Assembly (NCBI GenBank): GCA_047637855.1
Contig: JBLJBF010000036.1
Location: forward strand, 1-9,430
Length of the DNA stretch: 9,430 bases
Source: Pseudoflavonifractor sp047637855
GTDB taxonomy: Bacteria; Bacillota; Clostridia; Oscillospirales; Oscillospiraceae
Reading direction: 5' to 3'
In this document: one piece after another, positions 1-6,743 of the stretch
How the letters are laid out: every line of letters begins with the position of its first letter
Position numbering within the stretch: position 1 is the stretch's first letter
The notes under the pieces: model-generated
Database searches by the model: none
Seen by the model: the letters and a program-made list of their open reading frames with translations, nothing else
Told to the model about the DNA's origin: nothing
Translations under genes and position numbers: made by a program

Positions 1-371
1 ACATCCCGGTCATCTCCACCGTGGCCCAGGGGGTGGACGCCGAAACGGCGTACAACATCAACGCCGACACCGCCGCGGCCAAACTGGCCACCGCGCTCCA
101 CGCCGAAAAGCTGATCTTGCTCACCGACGTGCGGGGCCTCCTGCGCGACCCGAAGGACGAGAGCACGCTTCTGCCTGTGGTTCAGCTTTCCCAGGTGCCC
201 GGCCTGGTCAAGGGCGGGGTCATCACCGGCGGCATGATCCCCAAGGTGGACTGCTGTGTGGAGGCGGTGCGCTCCGGGGTCAAGAGCACCATTATTTTGG
301 ACGGGCGCATCGCCCATTCCATTCTGATCGAGCTGCTGTCCGACGAGGGCATCGGCACTATGCTGCTGTGA
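1..371 (+). CDS. argB: Acetylglutamate kinase, 3' part only (truncated by window edge)
   Basis: This is the C-terminal part (about 123 codons) of N-acetylglutamate kinase, the cytoplasmic enzyme that phosphorylates N-acetylglutamate in the second step of arginine synthesis. The frame is open from position 3, before the first GTG at 21, so the gene begins outside the window. Amino acid kinase family signatures are visible: NINADTAAAKLA (substrate and nucleotide binding), LLTDVRGLL, and GGMIPKV near the end. The tail HSILIELLSDEGIGT resembles the C-terminal signature seen in arginine-feedback-inhibited kinases. The N-terminal helix that would confirm inhibition by arginine is not in view, so that point is inference. 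The TGA stop at 369-371 touches the AGGAGG ribosome binding site of argD, which indicates a tightly packed operon. The identity is well supported by motifs and by the argD-argF context. Confidence 0.95.
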   Translation, partial: IPVISTVAQGVDAETAYNINADTAAAKLATALHAEKLILLTDVRGLLRDPKDESTLLPVVQLSQVPGLVKGGVITGGMIPKVDCCVEAVRSGVKSTIILDGRIAHSILIELLSDEGIGTMLL

Positions 372-384
372 GGAGGCGGACACT

Positions 385-1563
385 ATGACACACGAGGAAC
401 TCAAGGCGCTGGACAGCCAGTATGTCGTGCAGAGCTACGGGCGGTTCGACCTGGACATTGACCATGGGCAAGGCGCTTGCCTTTACAGTCTGGACGGCAG
501 AGAGTATATCGATTTTTCCAGCGGTATCGGGGTCAGCTCCGTGGGCTACGGGAACGAGAAGTGGGTGAACGCGATCACCGCCCAGTGCGCCAAGCTGGGG
601 CATATCTCCAATCTCTTCTACTCCCAGCCCTACGCCCGGCTGGCCGAGGTGCTCTGTCGGCGCTCGGGCATGAGCGGGGTTTTTTTCTCCAACTCGGGGG
701 CTGAGGCCAACGAGGGGCTCATCAAGCTGGCCCGCAAGTACAGCTTTGACAAGTACGGCAAGGGGCGGGGGACCGTCATCACCCTCCAGAACTCCTTCCA
801 CGGCCGGACCCTGGCCACCTTGACCGCCACCGGTCAGGAGGTCTTCCATAACTATTTCTTCCCCTTTCCCGACGGGTTTCGCTACGCCGAGGCGGGTAAA
901 ATAGACAGCGTGGAGGCGGTGGCCGGGCACGACGTCTGCGCGGTCCTGCTGGAGCTGGTGCAGGGCGAGGGGGGCGTTGTGCCGATGGAGCCGGGCTTTG
1001 TCCGTGCCCTGGCCGCCCTCTGTGCGGAGCGGGACTGGCTTCTTTTGGTGGACGAGGTGCAGACCGGCGTAGGCCGGACGGGCAGCCTCTTTGCCTACCA
1101 GCAGTATGGCGTGCGGCCCGACGCGATCTCCTTCGCCAAGGGCATTGCGGGCGGGCTGCCCATGGGGGGCTTTTTGGTCAATGAGAGGTGCAGGGGGGTC
1201 TTCACCCCCGGCACCCACGCCACCACCTTTGGCGGCAACCCCGTCTGCGCCGCCGCGGCCCTGGCGGTGCTGGATATTCTGGATGAAGAGGCGCTGGACG
1301 CCGTCCAGGAAAAAGGGGAGTACCTGCGTAAGCGCATCGAGGACATGGGGCTGCCCTCCCTGGGCAAGACCCGGGGACTGGGCCTGATGATCGGCATAGA
1401 GGTTCTGGGCGAGAAGACCAACCGGGAACTGGCCGCTAGGCTCATTGAAAACGGCCTGCTGGTGCTGACCGCGGGCAAGGCTCTGCGGCTCCTGCCGCCG
1501 CTGACCATCACGATGGAGGAAATCGACAGGGGACTGAAGATCATGGAGGAGACATTGAAATGA
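385..1563 (+). CDS. argD: Acetylornithine aminotransferase
   Basis: A 392-residue class III PLP-dependent aminotransferase of normal family length. It converts N-acetylglutamate semialdehyde plus glutamate to N-acetylornithine plus 2-oxoglutarate. Visible motifs are NSGAEANE (about 103-110, PLP phosphate binding), FHGRT (138-142), DEVQTGVGRTG (223-233, the Asp that contacts the PLP ring nitrogen), SFAKGIAGGLPMG with the Schiff-base Lys252, and HATTFGGNP (278-286). The ATG at 385 lies 8 nt after a perfect AGGAGG (371-376). The gene starts 13 nt after argB and its TGA overlaps the argF start by 4 nt, so translational coupling is likely. Family III also includes ornithine and succinylornithine aminotransferases. 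Placement between argB and argF makes ArgD the best call. Confidence 0.96.
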   Translation: MTHEELKALDSQYVVQSYGRFDLDIDHGQGACLYSLDGREYIDFSSGIGVSSVGYGNEKWVNAITAQCAKLGHISNLFYSQPYARLAEVLCRRSGMSGVFFSNSGAEANEGLIKLARKYSFDKYGKGRGTVITLQNSFHGRTLATLTATGQEVFHNYFFPFPDGFRYAEAGKIDSVEAVAGHDVCAVLLELVQGEGGVVPMEPGFVRALAALCAERDWLLLVDEVQTGVGRTGSLFAYQQYGVRPDAISFAKGIAGGLPMGGFLVNERCRGVFTPGTHATTFGGNPVCAAAALAVLDILDEEALDAVQEKGEYLRKRIEDMGLPSLGKTRGLGLMIGIEVLGEKTNRELAARLIENGLLVLTAGKALRLLPPLTITMEEIDRGLKIMEETLK

Positions 1564-2483
1564 AAAAAGACCTGCTGAAGCTCCTGGACCTGAGCCGGGG
1601 GGACATCGTAAAGATCCTGGACGTGGCCGACCAGATGAAGTACAACCAAAAGCACGGCCTTATCCACAACTACCTCCAGGGCAAGACCCTTGCCATGATT
1701 TTTGAGAAGAACTCCACCCGCACCCGGGTCTCCTTCGAGACCGGTATGTATCAGCTGGGGGGCCACGCCCTCTTCCTCTCCGGCAAGGAGAGCCAGATCG
1801 GCCGGGGTGAGCCCATTGAGGATACCGCCCGGGTGCTGGCCCGGTACTGCGACGGCATCATGATCCGCACCTTCCGGCAGGAGGATGTGGAGAAGCTGGC
1901 CGAGTACGCCTCCATCCCGGTCATCAACGGCCTGACCGACTTTGCCCACCCCTGTCAGGTGCTGGCCGACCTGATGACCATTCGGGAGCACCAGACCCGT
2001 CTGGAGGGCCTCAAGCTCTGCTTCATCGGCGACGGCAACAATATGGCAAACTCCCTCATCGTGGGCGGCCTCAAGTGCGGCATGGACGTGAGCGTGGCCT
2101 GTCCCGAGGGGTACGATCCCGATTCCCGGGTGCTGGACTTCGCCAAGACGGTCACCGACTGCAAGTTCGAGCTCTGCCGTAAACCCGAGGACGCTGCGGC
2201 GGGGGCCGACGTGGTGATTACCGACGTGTGGGCCTCCATGGGTCAGGAGGAGGAGAAGGCGGCCCGGGAGAAGGCCTTTGCGGGCTACCAGGTGAACGAC
2301 TCTCTCATGGCGCTTGCCAACCCTGGGGCCATGGTGCAGCACTGTCTGCCCGCCCACCGGGGAGAGGAAATCACGGCAGAGGTCTTCGAGACCCACGCGG
2401 GCGAGATTTTCGACGAGGCCGAAAACCGGCTCCACGCCCAGAAGGCCGTCATGTACCTCCTCATGGGAGAGGAGATCATGTGA
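1560..2483 (+). CDS. argF: Ornithine carbamoyltransferase
   Basis: A 307-residue, full-length anabolic-type ornithine carbamoyltransferase that forms citrulline from ornithine and carbamoyl phosphate in the cytoplasm. The carbamoyl-phosphate motif STRTR is at residues 52-56, HPCQ at 130-133, the ornithine-binding SMG segment at about 226-228, and HCLPAHRGEE at 261-270 with the catalytic Cys262. The ATG at 1560 sits inside the argD stop (ATGA overlap), and its ribosome binding site GGAGGAG (1545-1551) lies within the end of argD with an 8-nt spacing. The gene is the last of the visible arg operon and is followed within 5 nt by a strong terminator. A catabolic role (arcB) is less likely, because no arcA or arcC is present and argB and argD lie directly upstream. 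Confidence 0.97.
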   Translation: MKKDLLKLLDLSRGDIVKILDVADQMKYNQKHGLIHNYLQGKTLAMIFEKNSTRTRVSFETGMYQLGGHALFLSGKESQIGRGEPIEDTARVLARYCDGIMIRTFRQEDVEKLAEYASIPVINGLTDFAHPCQVLADLMTIREHQTRLEGLKLCFIGDGNNMANSLIVGGLKCGMDVSVACPEGYDPDSRVLDFAKTVTDCKFELCRKPEDAAAGADVVITDVWASMGQEEEKAAREKAFAGYQVNDSLMALANPGAMVQHCLPAHRGEEITAEVFETHAGEIFDEAENRLHAQKAVMYLLMGEEIM

Positions 2484-2487
2484 ATAT

Positions 2488-2521
2488 AAAAAACGGGACA
2501 GCGAAAGCTGTCCCGTTTTTT
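2488..2521. terminator. Bidirectional intrinsic terminator between argF and ireB
   Basis: The arms at 2488-2502 and 2507-2521 are perfect inverted repeats (15 bp including the A/T ends) with a GC-rich core, CGGGACAGC, around a GAAA tetraloop. A run of T follows the stem on the plus strand, and the matching A-run gives a T-run on the minus strand. The hairpin should therefore terminate argF from the left and the convergent ireB/pheST transcript from the right. No other terminator is visible after ireB. Confidence 0.93.
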
Positions 2522-2538
2522 ACGTTTTAAGCGGCGGC

Positions 2539-2787
2539 TCAGTCGGCCAGGTATTTCTTCACCAATTCCTGCAGGAGCTCGTCCCGATCCAGACGGCGGA
2601 TGAGGGTGCGGGCGTTGTTATAGTTGGTGATATAGGTGGGGTCCTCGGAGAGGATGTAGCCCACGATCTGGTTGATGGGGTTATAGCCCTTCTCCTGCAA
2701 TGAGGTGTATACCGAGGTGAGGATATCCCTGATCTCCTGGTCCCGCTCATAATTTAAGCTGAATTTTCTGGTAAAATCGACATCCAT
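2539..2787 (-). CDS. ireB: IreB-family regulatory phosphoprotein (UPF0297/YrzL)
   Basis: An 82-residue protein of the usual family length. The family hallmark GYNPINQIVGY lies in the middle, followed by a segment close to SEDPTYITNYNNAR and an RDELLQELVKKYL tail. In Enterococcus faecalis, IreB is a small cytoplasmic protein phosphorylated on N-terminal threonines by the PASTA kinase IreK, and it modulates cephalosporin tolerance. Here the N terminus (MDVDFTRKFSL) has one threonine, Thr6, and a nearby Ser10, so the phosphosite pattern may be simpler. The ATG at 2787 follows GGGAGGTG (2795-2802, minus strand) at good spacing. The gene is separated from its usual partners alaS and ruvX and lies between pheT and the argF terminator. 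Its function in this organism is inferred from the family only. Confidence 0.93.
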   Translation of the reverse strand: MDVDFTRKFSLNYERDQEIRDILTSVYTSLQEKGYNPINQIVGYILSEDPTYITNYNNARTLIRRLDRDELLQELVKKYLAD

Positions 2788-2822
2788 GCGGTCACACCTC
2801 CCAAGAGATTTGCTTTGGAATT

Positions 2823-2851
2823 ATTGTACCCGAAATTGCGCGGGGTGTAAA
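2823..2851 (-). promoter_or_regulatory. Sigma-A-type promoter of ireB
   Basis: Read on the minus strand, TTTACA (2846-2851) and TACAAT (2823-2828) are separated by exactly 17 nt. Each hexamer differs from the consensus at one position. Transcription would start near 2816, giving a leader of about 28 nt with the ireB ribosome binding site. ireB can thus be expressed independently of pheST. Confidence 0.82.
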
Positions 2852-2868
2852 GGGGCGGCGGAAAATAT

Positions 2869-2885
2869 TTAAGAAGACTTAAGAA
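2869..2885 (-). repeat. Tandem heptamer TTCTTAA with 10-bp period upstream of the ireB promoter
   Basis: On the minus strand the heptamer TTCTTAA occurs twice (2879-2885 and 2869-2875) with a 3-nt spacer, one helical turn apart. It lies about 18 bp upstream of the ireB -35 box in an AT-rich patch within an otherwise GC-rich window. It could be an UP element or a tandem binding site for a regulator. No specific regulator is assigned. Confidence 0.45.
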
Positions 2886-2901
2886 TCAGGGCATTGGGCT
2901 G

Positions 2902-5292
2902 TCACCGCAGGACGGCGCCCAACTCCCGCTCCAGCAGGGCGAGTACGCTCTTCACGTCCTCGTCGGCCTCGGCGGCCGTGAGACTGCGGTCCTCGGCCCG
3001 GAGGTTCAGGTTGAAGGCCACGCTCTTCTTCCCGGCGGGGATGGGCGCGCCGGTATAGATATCAAATAGCTCAATGCCCTTGATAAGCCCTTTGGCGCCC
3101 CGACGGATGCAGCTCTCCAGCGCGGCCACGGTGACGCCGCTGTCGCACACCACGGCGATGTCCCGGGTCATGCTGGGGAACCGGGGCAGGGGGGCGTACT
3201 GGGCCTCAGGCCCCCGCCCGGCCCATAGGGCCTCGAAGGACAGCTCGGCGCAGTACAGGTCCTCGTCCACGCCGTAATTGCGGCAGACCAGAGGGTGGAC
3301 CTGGCCGAAGACGCCGACTTCCCTGCCGCCCGCCAGCACCCTGGCGCAGCGGCCTGGGTGGTAGGACGGGTTGTCACTGACCGCCTCGTAGGACGCGGTG
3401 CCGATCCGCAGGGAGGTAAGAATGGCCTCCACCGTCCCCTTCAGGGCGAAGAAGTCCATGCCTCCGTACGCCCCCAGGGAGAGGGTCTTGGGCTCGTCGG
3501 CCAGTCCGTCCGCTTTGGGGAAGTAGACGCGGCCCAGCTCGTACAGGCGGACCGCCTTGTTGCGGAAGTTGTAGTTGCGGGCCAGAATCTCCAGCATGGA
3601 GGGCAGCACGGTGGTGCGCATGATGGAGGTGTCCTCGCCCAGGGGGTTCATGATCTTCAGGGATGCGCGCAGGGGCGAGTCCTGGGGGAGACGGATCTTG
3701 TCATAGTATGTCGGAGAGATGAAGGAGTAGGTGATGATCTCGCTGTACCCCATGCCCCGGCACAGTGCGCCCAGGCCGCGCTCGGCCTCCTCCCTGGGGG
3801 AGAAGCCGCCCAGCGTGGTGTCCCCGCGCATGAGGGTGGTGGGGATTTTGTTGTACCCGTGGAAACGGGCCACCTCCTCGGCGAGATCCGAGTAGTGCTC
3901 CACGTCGGAGCGCCAGGAGGGGACCGTCACGGTGTCCCCATCCACGGCAAAGCCGATCTCCCGCAGGATGGAGGCCATCTCCTCCTCGGCGATGTCGGTG
4001 CCCAGCAGGGCGTTGATCTTATCGGCCCGGAGCTTGAGGACGGTGGGGTGGGGGACATGGTTCAAAATGTCGATGACTCCCGGCACCACTCGGCCCGCAC
4101 CCAGCAGCTCCACCAACTCGCAGGCCCGGTCTACGGCGGGGAGGGTGTTCATGGGGTCCAGCCCCTTCTCAAATTTGGCGCTGGCCTCGGTGCGCATGCC
4201 CAGGACCAGAGCGGTCTTGCGGATGGAGGTGCCGTTGAAGTTAGCAGACTCGAAGACCACGTCCGCCGTGTCGCCGGCGATCTCGCTGTTCTCGCCGCCC
4301 ATGATGCCCGCAAGGCCCACGGCCCGAGTCTCGTCGGCGATGACCAGCATGTCGGCCGTGAGGGTGCGCACGCCGCCGTCCAGCGTGGTCAGAACCTCTC
4401 CCTCATGGGCGCGGCGGACAATAATTTTGCCCCCCTTCACGTAGCGGTAGTCGAAGGCGTGCATGGGCTGGCCGTACTCCAGCATCACATAGTTGGTAAT
4501 GTCCACGATGTTGTTGATGGGCCGCACTCCAGAGGCGCGCAGGCGGTCCCGCATCCACTTGGGGGAGGGGGCGATCTTCACGCCCCGTACCATGCGGGCG
4601 GTGTACCGGGGGCAGAGGTCAGCGTCGGGGGTCTCCACGTCTAAAAGCTCCATCAGATCGCCCTCGCCCTCGGCCTTTACCTCGGGGGTATGGAGGTTCA
4701 GGGGGCTGCCGAAGGTGGCCGCGGCCTCCCGGGCCAGGCCGATGACGCTCAGGCAGTCGGGCCGGTTGGGGGTGATTTCAAACTCCACCACATGGTCGTC
4801 AAGACCCAGCACATTGCGGATGTCCGCGCCGGGGGTCAGGCTTTTCAGGTCGGGGTCATTGGAGAGCACCAAAATGCCGTCCTCGATGGCGTAGGGGCAG
4901 TCGTGGGCGGTGAGGCCCAGCTCCTTGATGGAGCAGAGCATCCCGTTTGAGTCCACACCCCGTAGCTTGCCCGCGTGGATGCACACCCCGCCGGGGAGGC
5001 AGGCGCCGTCCAGGGCCACGGGAACATCGTCCCCCTCCGCGAGGTTCTGCGCGCCGGTGACGATCTGGATGGGGGAGGCCCCGCCCACGTCCACCTGACA
5101 GACCCACATATGGTCGGAGTCGGGGTGGCGCTCCAGTCTGAGCACCCGGCCGACCACCACGTTTTTGATATCCTCGCCCAGCACCTCCGTGACCTCTACC
5201 TTGGAGCCGGACAAAGTCATGGCCTCGGCGAATTCCTTATCGTTGTCCCGGACGCTGACGAACTCGTCCAGCCAGTTTCTTGAGAGATTCAT
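2902..5292 (-). CDS. pheT: Phenylalanyl-tRNA synthetase beta subunit
   Basis: A full-length, 796-residue bacterial PheT. With PheS it forms the cytoplasmic alpha2-beta2 enzyme that charges tRNA-Phe. Domains in order: N-terminal helical start; OB-fold tRNA-binding domain at about 42-155 (with PDSDHMWVCQVDVG and GVDSNGMLCS); the B3/B4 region, which carries editing activity in the family, at about 210-400 (RPINNIVDITNYVM, GQPMHAFD); B5 at about 410-485 (VPSWRSDVEHYSDLAEEVAR); the catalytic-like core at about 490-690; and a C-terminal FDX-ACB anticodon-binding domain at about 703-796 (LPRFPSMTRDIAVV, ELFDIYTG). The ATG at 5292 is preceded by GGAAAGGA (5303-5310, minus strand). The gap from pheS is only 21 nt, so the two genes form one operon. 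No hairpin is visible between pheT and ireB, so read-through into ireB is possible. Confidence 0.98.
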   Translation of the reverse strand: MNLSRNWLDEFVSVRDNDKEFAEAMTLSGSKVEVTEVLGEDIKNVVVGRVLRLERHPDSDHMWVCQVDVGGASPIQIVTGAQNLAEGDDVPVALDGACLPGGVCIHAGKLRGVDSNGMLCSIKELGLTAHDCPYAIEDGILVLSNDPDLKSLTPGADIRNVLGLDDHVVEFEITPNRPDCLSVIGLAREAAATFGSPLNLHTPEVKAEGEGDLMELLDVETPDADLCPRYTARMVRGVKIAPSPKWMRDRLRASGVRPINNIVDITNYVMLEYGQPMHAFDYRYVKGGKIIVRRAHEGEVLTTLDGGVRTLTADMLVIADETRAVGLAGIMGGENSEIAGDTADVVFESANFNGTSIRKTALVLGMRTEASAKFEKGLDPMNTLPAVDRACELVELLGAGRVVPGVIDILNHVPHPTVLKLRADKINALLGTDIAEEEMASILREIGFAVDGDTVTVPSWRSDVEHYSDLAEEVARFHGYNKIPTTLMRGDTTLGGFSPREEAERGLGALCRGMGYSEIITYSFISPTYYDKIRLPQDSPLRASLKIMNPLGEDTSIMRTTVLPSMLEILARNYNFRNKAVRLYELGRVYFPKADGLADEPKTLSLGAYGGMDFFALKGTVEAILTSLRIGTASYEAVSDNPSYHPGRCARVLAGGREVGVFGQVHPLVCRNYGVDEDLYCAELSFEALWAGRGPEAQYAPLPRFPSMTRDIAVVCDSGVTVAALESCIRRGAKGLIKGIELFDIYTGAPIPAGKKSVAFNLNLRAEDRSLTAAEADEDVKSVLALLERELGAVLR

Positions 5293-5313
5293 TTTATATC
5301 AATCCTTTCCGGC

Positions 5314-6339
5314 TCAAAACTGCTCCAGGAAGCGCATATCATTCTCAAAGATCAGCCGCAGGTCGGCGATCTTGAACCGGCGCATGGCCATGCGCTCCAG
5401 GCCCATGCCGAAGGCCCAGCCCGAGTAAATTTCGGTGTCGATGCCCGCCATCTCCAGCACCTTGGGGTGTACCATGCCCGCGCCCAGCACCTCGATCCAG
5501 CCCTCGCCCTTGCAGGTGGAGCAGCCCACGCCGCCGCACTTGTGGCATTGGACGTCCATCTCGCAGGAGGGCTCGGTGAAGGGGAAGTGGTGGGGGCGGA
5601 ACCGGGTGACGGTGCCCGGGCCGTAGAGCTTCTCCATAATGGTGTTGAGGGTCCCCTTCAGGTCGGCCATGGTGATGCCCCTGTCGATGACAAGGCCCTC
5701 CACCTGGTGGAACATGGGGGAGTGGGTGGCGTCCACCTCGTCCTTGCGGTAGACCCGGCCGGGGGCCAGCACCCGGATGGGCAGAGGCAGCGTATCCATG
5801 GCCCGCACCTGCATGGGGGAGGTCTGGCTGCGCAGCATCACCCGGCTGTCGCTGTCGAAATAGAAGGTATCCGACCAGTCCCGGGAAGGGTGGCCCTCTT
5901 CGGCGTTGAGGCGGTCGAAGTTGTACTCGGCCAACTCCACCTCGGGCCCGTCCAGCACCTGAAAGCCCATGCCCACAAAGATCTCCTTGATCTCGTCCAG
6001 GGCGATATACATGGGGTGGCGGTGGCCCAGACTGGGGACCTTGCCCGGAATGGTCACGTCCAAGGTTTCGGTGGCCAGCCGGGTGTTGAGGGCCAGCTCC
6101 TCCAGCGCCGCCTGGCGGCGTTCCACCGCCAGAGTGACGGCCTCGCGCACCGAGTTTGCCAGCTCCCCGATGACGGGGCGCTCCTCGGCGGACAGCCCGC
6201 CCATCTGCTTGAGGACGGCGGTCAACTCACCCTTCTTGCCCAGATACTTGACCCGCAGGGCCTCCAGCTCGGCCGCGGCTTTGGTCTCCGCCAGAGCGGC
6301 CAGGGCCTCCTGGCGGATTTTTTCCAACTGTTCTCTCAT
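5314..6339 (-). CDS. pheS: Phenylalanyl-tRNA synthetase alpha subunit
   Basis: A 341-residue class II aminoacyl-tRNA synthetase catalytic subunit. The first 90 or so residues form the N-terminal coiled coil. The catalytic core follows, with HPMY (108-111), motif 2 around GRVYRKDEVDATHSPMFHQ (194-212), and motif 3 AFGMGLERMAM (309-319). Ala309 corresponds to the alanine that sets phenylalanine specificity in E. coli PheS. A CxxC-x4-CxxC insert (Cys265, 268, 273, 276) is typical of Firmicutes PheS and may bind zinc. The chosen start is ATG 6337-6339, preceded by AGGAGGA (6346-6352 region). The frame stays open upstream to 6480, but that stretch encodes the T-box and its terminator, so it is not coding. 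The gene is likely controlled by tRNA-Phe charging. Confidence 0.97.
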   Translation of the reverse strand: MREQLEKIRQEALAALAETKAAAELEALRVKYLGKKGELTAVLKQMGGLSAEERPVIGELANSVREAVTLAVERRQAALEELALNTRLATETLDVTIPGKVPSLGHRHPMYIALDEIKEIFVGMGFQVLDGPEVELAEYNFDRLNAEEGHPSRDWSDTFYFDSDSRVMLRSQTSPMQVRAMDTLPLPIRVLAPGRVYRKDEVDATHSPMFHQVEGLVIDRGITMADLKGTLNTIMEKLYGPGTVTRFRPHHFPFTEPSCEMDVQCHKCGGVGCSTCKGEGWIEVLGAGMVHPKVLEMAGIDTEIYSGWAFGMGLERMAMRRFKIADLRLIFENDMRFLEQF

Positions 6340-6397
6340 GTCTTTTCCTCCTATACGCTTGCGGCCCGATGGGGTCATCGGACCCTGCGTGGACAAT

Positions 6398-6436
6398 AAA
6401 AAAATGCCCTTCCTCCCCACAATAGGGACGAAAGGC
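6398..6436 (-). terminator. T-box-controlled intrinsic terminator upstream of pheS
   Basis: On the minus strand GCCTTTCGTCCCT (6436-6424) pairs with GGGGAGGAAGGGC (6418-6406), 12 of 13 positions including G-U pairs, around a 5-nt loop. An A and a run of seven T (6404-6398) follow. The left arm overlaps the antiterminator, so the two folds exclude each other. Binding of uncharged tRNA should favour read-through into pheS. Confidence 0.9.
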
Positions 6437-6641
6437 AAACCTTCCGCGGTACCACCCACGATTCGCGTATCCTGCGACACGCGCGCTTATGCCCCTTTAA
6501 CGGCTGGCCACCGTCCGCGTCTTTCCCCGCGGCCGCTCCCGGGCGAACCAAGCGATGTGCTCCCGCGTCTGCTCTCAGCCGGTGACAGACGCTCTCTGAT
6601 GGAACATTTCCCGCTATTTTCCCGTTCCTCACGTTTCAATA
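6398..6641 (-). promoter_or_regulatory. T-box riboswitch leader of pheST (tRNA-Phe sensing)
   Basis: The minus strand carries the T-box core GGGTGGTACCGCGG (6457-6444). An antiterminator can form with lower helix GGG (6457-6455) to CCC (6427-6425) and upper helix CGGAAGG (6446-6440) to CCTTTCG (6435-6429), leaving the conserved bulge TGGTACCG free to pair with the tRNA acceptor end. The same 3' strand is used by the competing terminator. In Stem I, a 7-bp distal helix (GCGTCTG 6592-6586 with CAGACGC 6571-6565) follows an AGAGAG bulge and closes a loop with GGCTGAGAG, matching the usual AG-bulge and distal-loop elements. The likely specifier is the Phe codon TTC at 6547-6545 followed by G. It faces the CGGG/CCCG base of Stem I. 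The T-box and terminator are clear. The specifier is inferred from position and from the downstream gene. Confidence 0.92.
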
Positions 6642-6647
6642 CCAACC

Positions 6648-6676
6648 TTTATACCATACAAGAAGGAAAAAAGCAA
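6648..6676 (-). promoter_or_regulatory. Promoter of the pheST operon
   Basis: On the minus strand TTGCTT (6676-6671) and TATAAA (6653-6648) are 17 nt apart, and TGG directly before TATAAA makes an extended -10. The predicted start near 6641 places the whole T-box within the transcript. Confidence 0.82.
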
Positions 6677-6683
6677 GATGAAA

Positions 6684-6712
6684 TTGACGTGGGCGGGGGA
6701 AACCCTTATAAT
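6684..6712 (+). promoter_or_regulatory. Promoter of nnr
   Basis: TTGACG (6684-6689) and a perfect TATAAT (6707-6712) are separated by 17 nt, close to the sigma-A consensus. The start would be near 6719, which gives a leader of about 25 nt containing the ribosome binding site GGGGGAG (6731-6737). The -35 box is only 7 bp from the -35 box of the divergent pheST promoter. Confidence 0.85.
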
Positions 6713-6743
6713 GTGCTCACGTTGAGGAACGGGGGAGTAAACC

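Noticed and set aside
358..2435. Long minus-strand open frames (286 and 446 codons) opposite argD and argF
   Set aside because: They are antisense shadows of GC-rich coding sequence. The plus-strand genes have full family motifs, ribosome binding sites and operon spacing, and the shadow proteins show no recognisable domain.
3295..6399. Long plus-strand open frames (449 and 310 codons) opposite pheT and pheS
   Set aside because: They have low-complexity Gly, His, Gln and Val-rich composition typical of antisense frames in GC-rich genes, and they lie opposite well-defined synthetase domains.
6340..6480. N-terminal extension of PheS to position 6480
   Set aside because: The extension would translate the T-box core and the terminator with its T-run. 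The ATG at 6339 has a strong AGGAGG site and gives the normal PheS N terminus.
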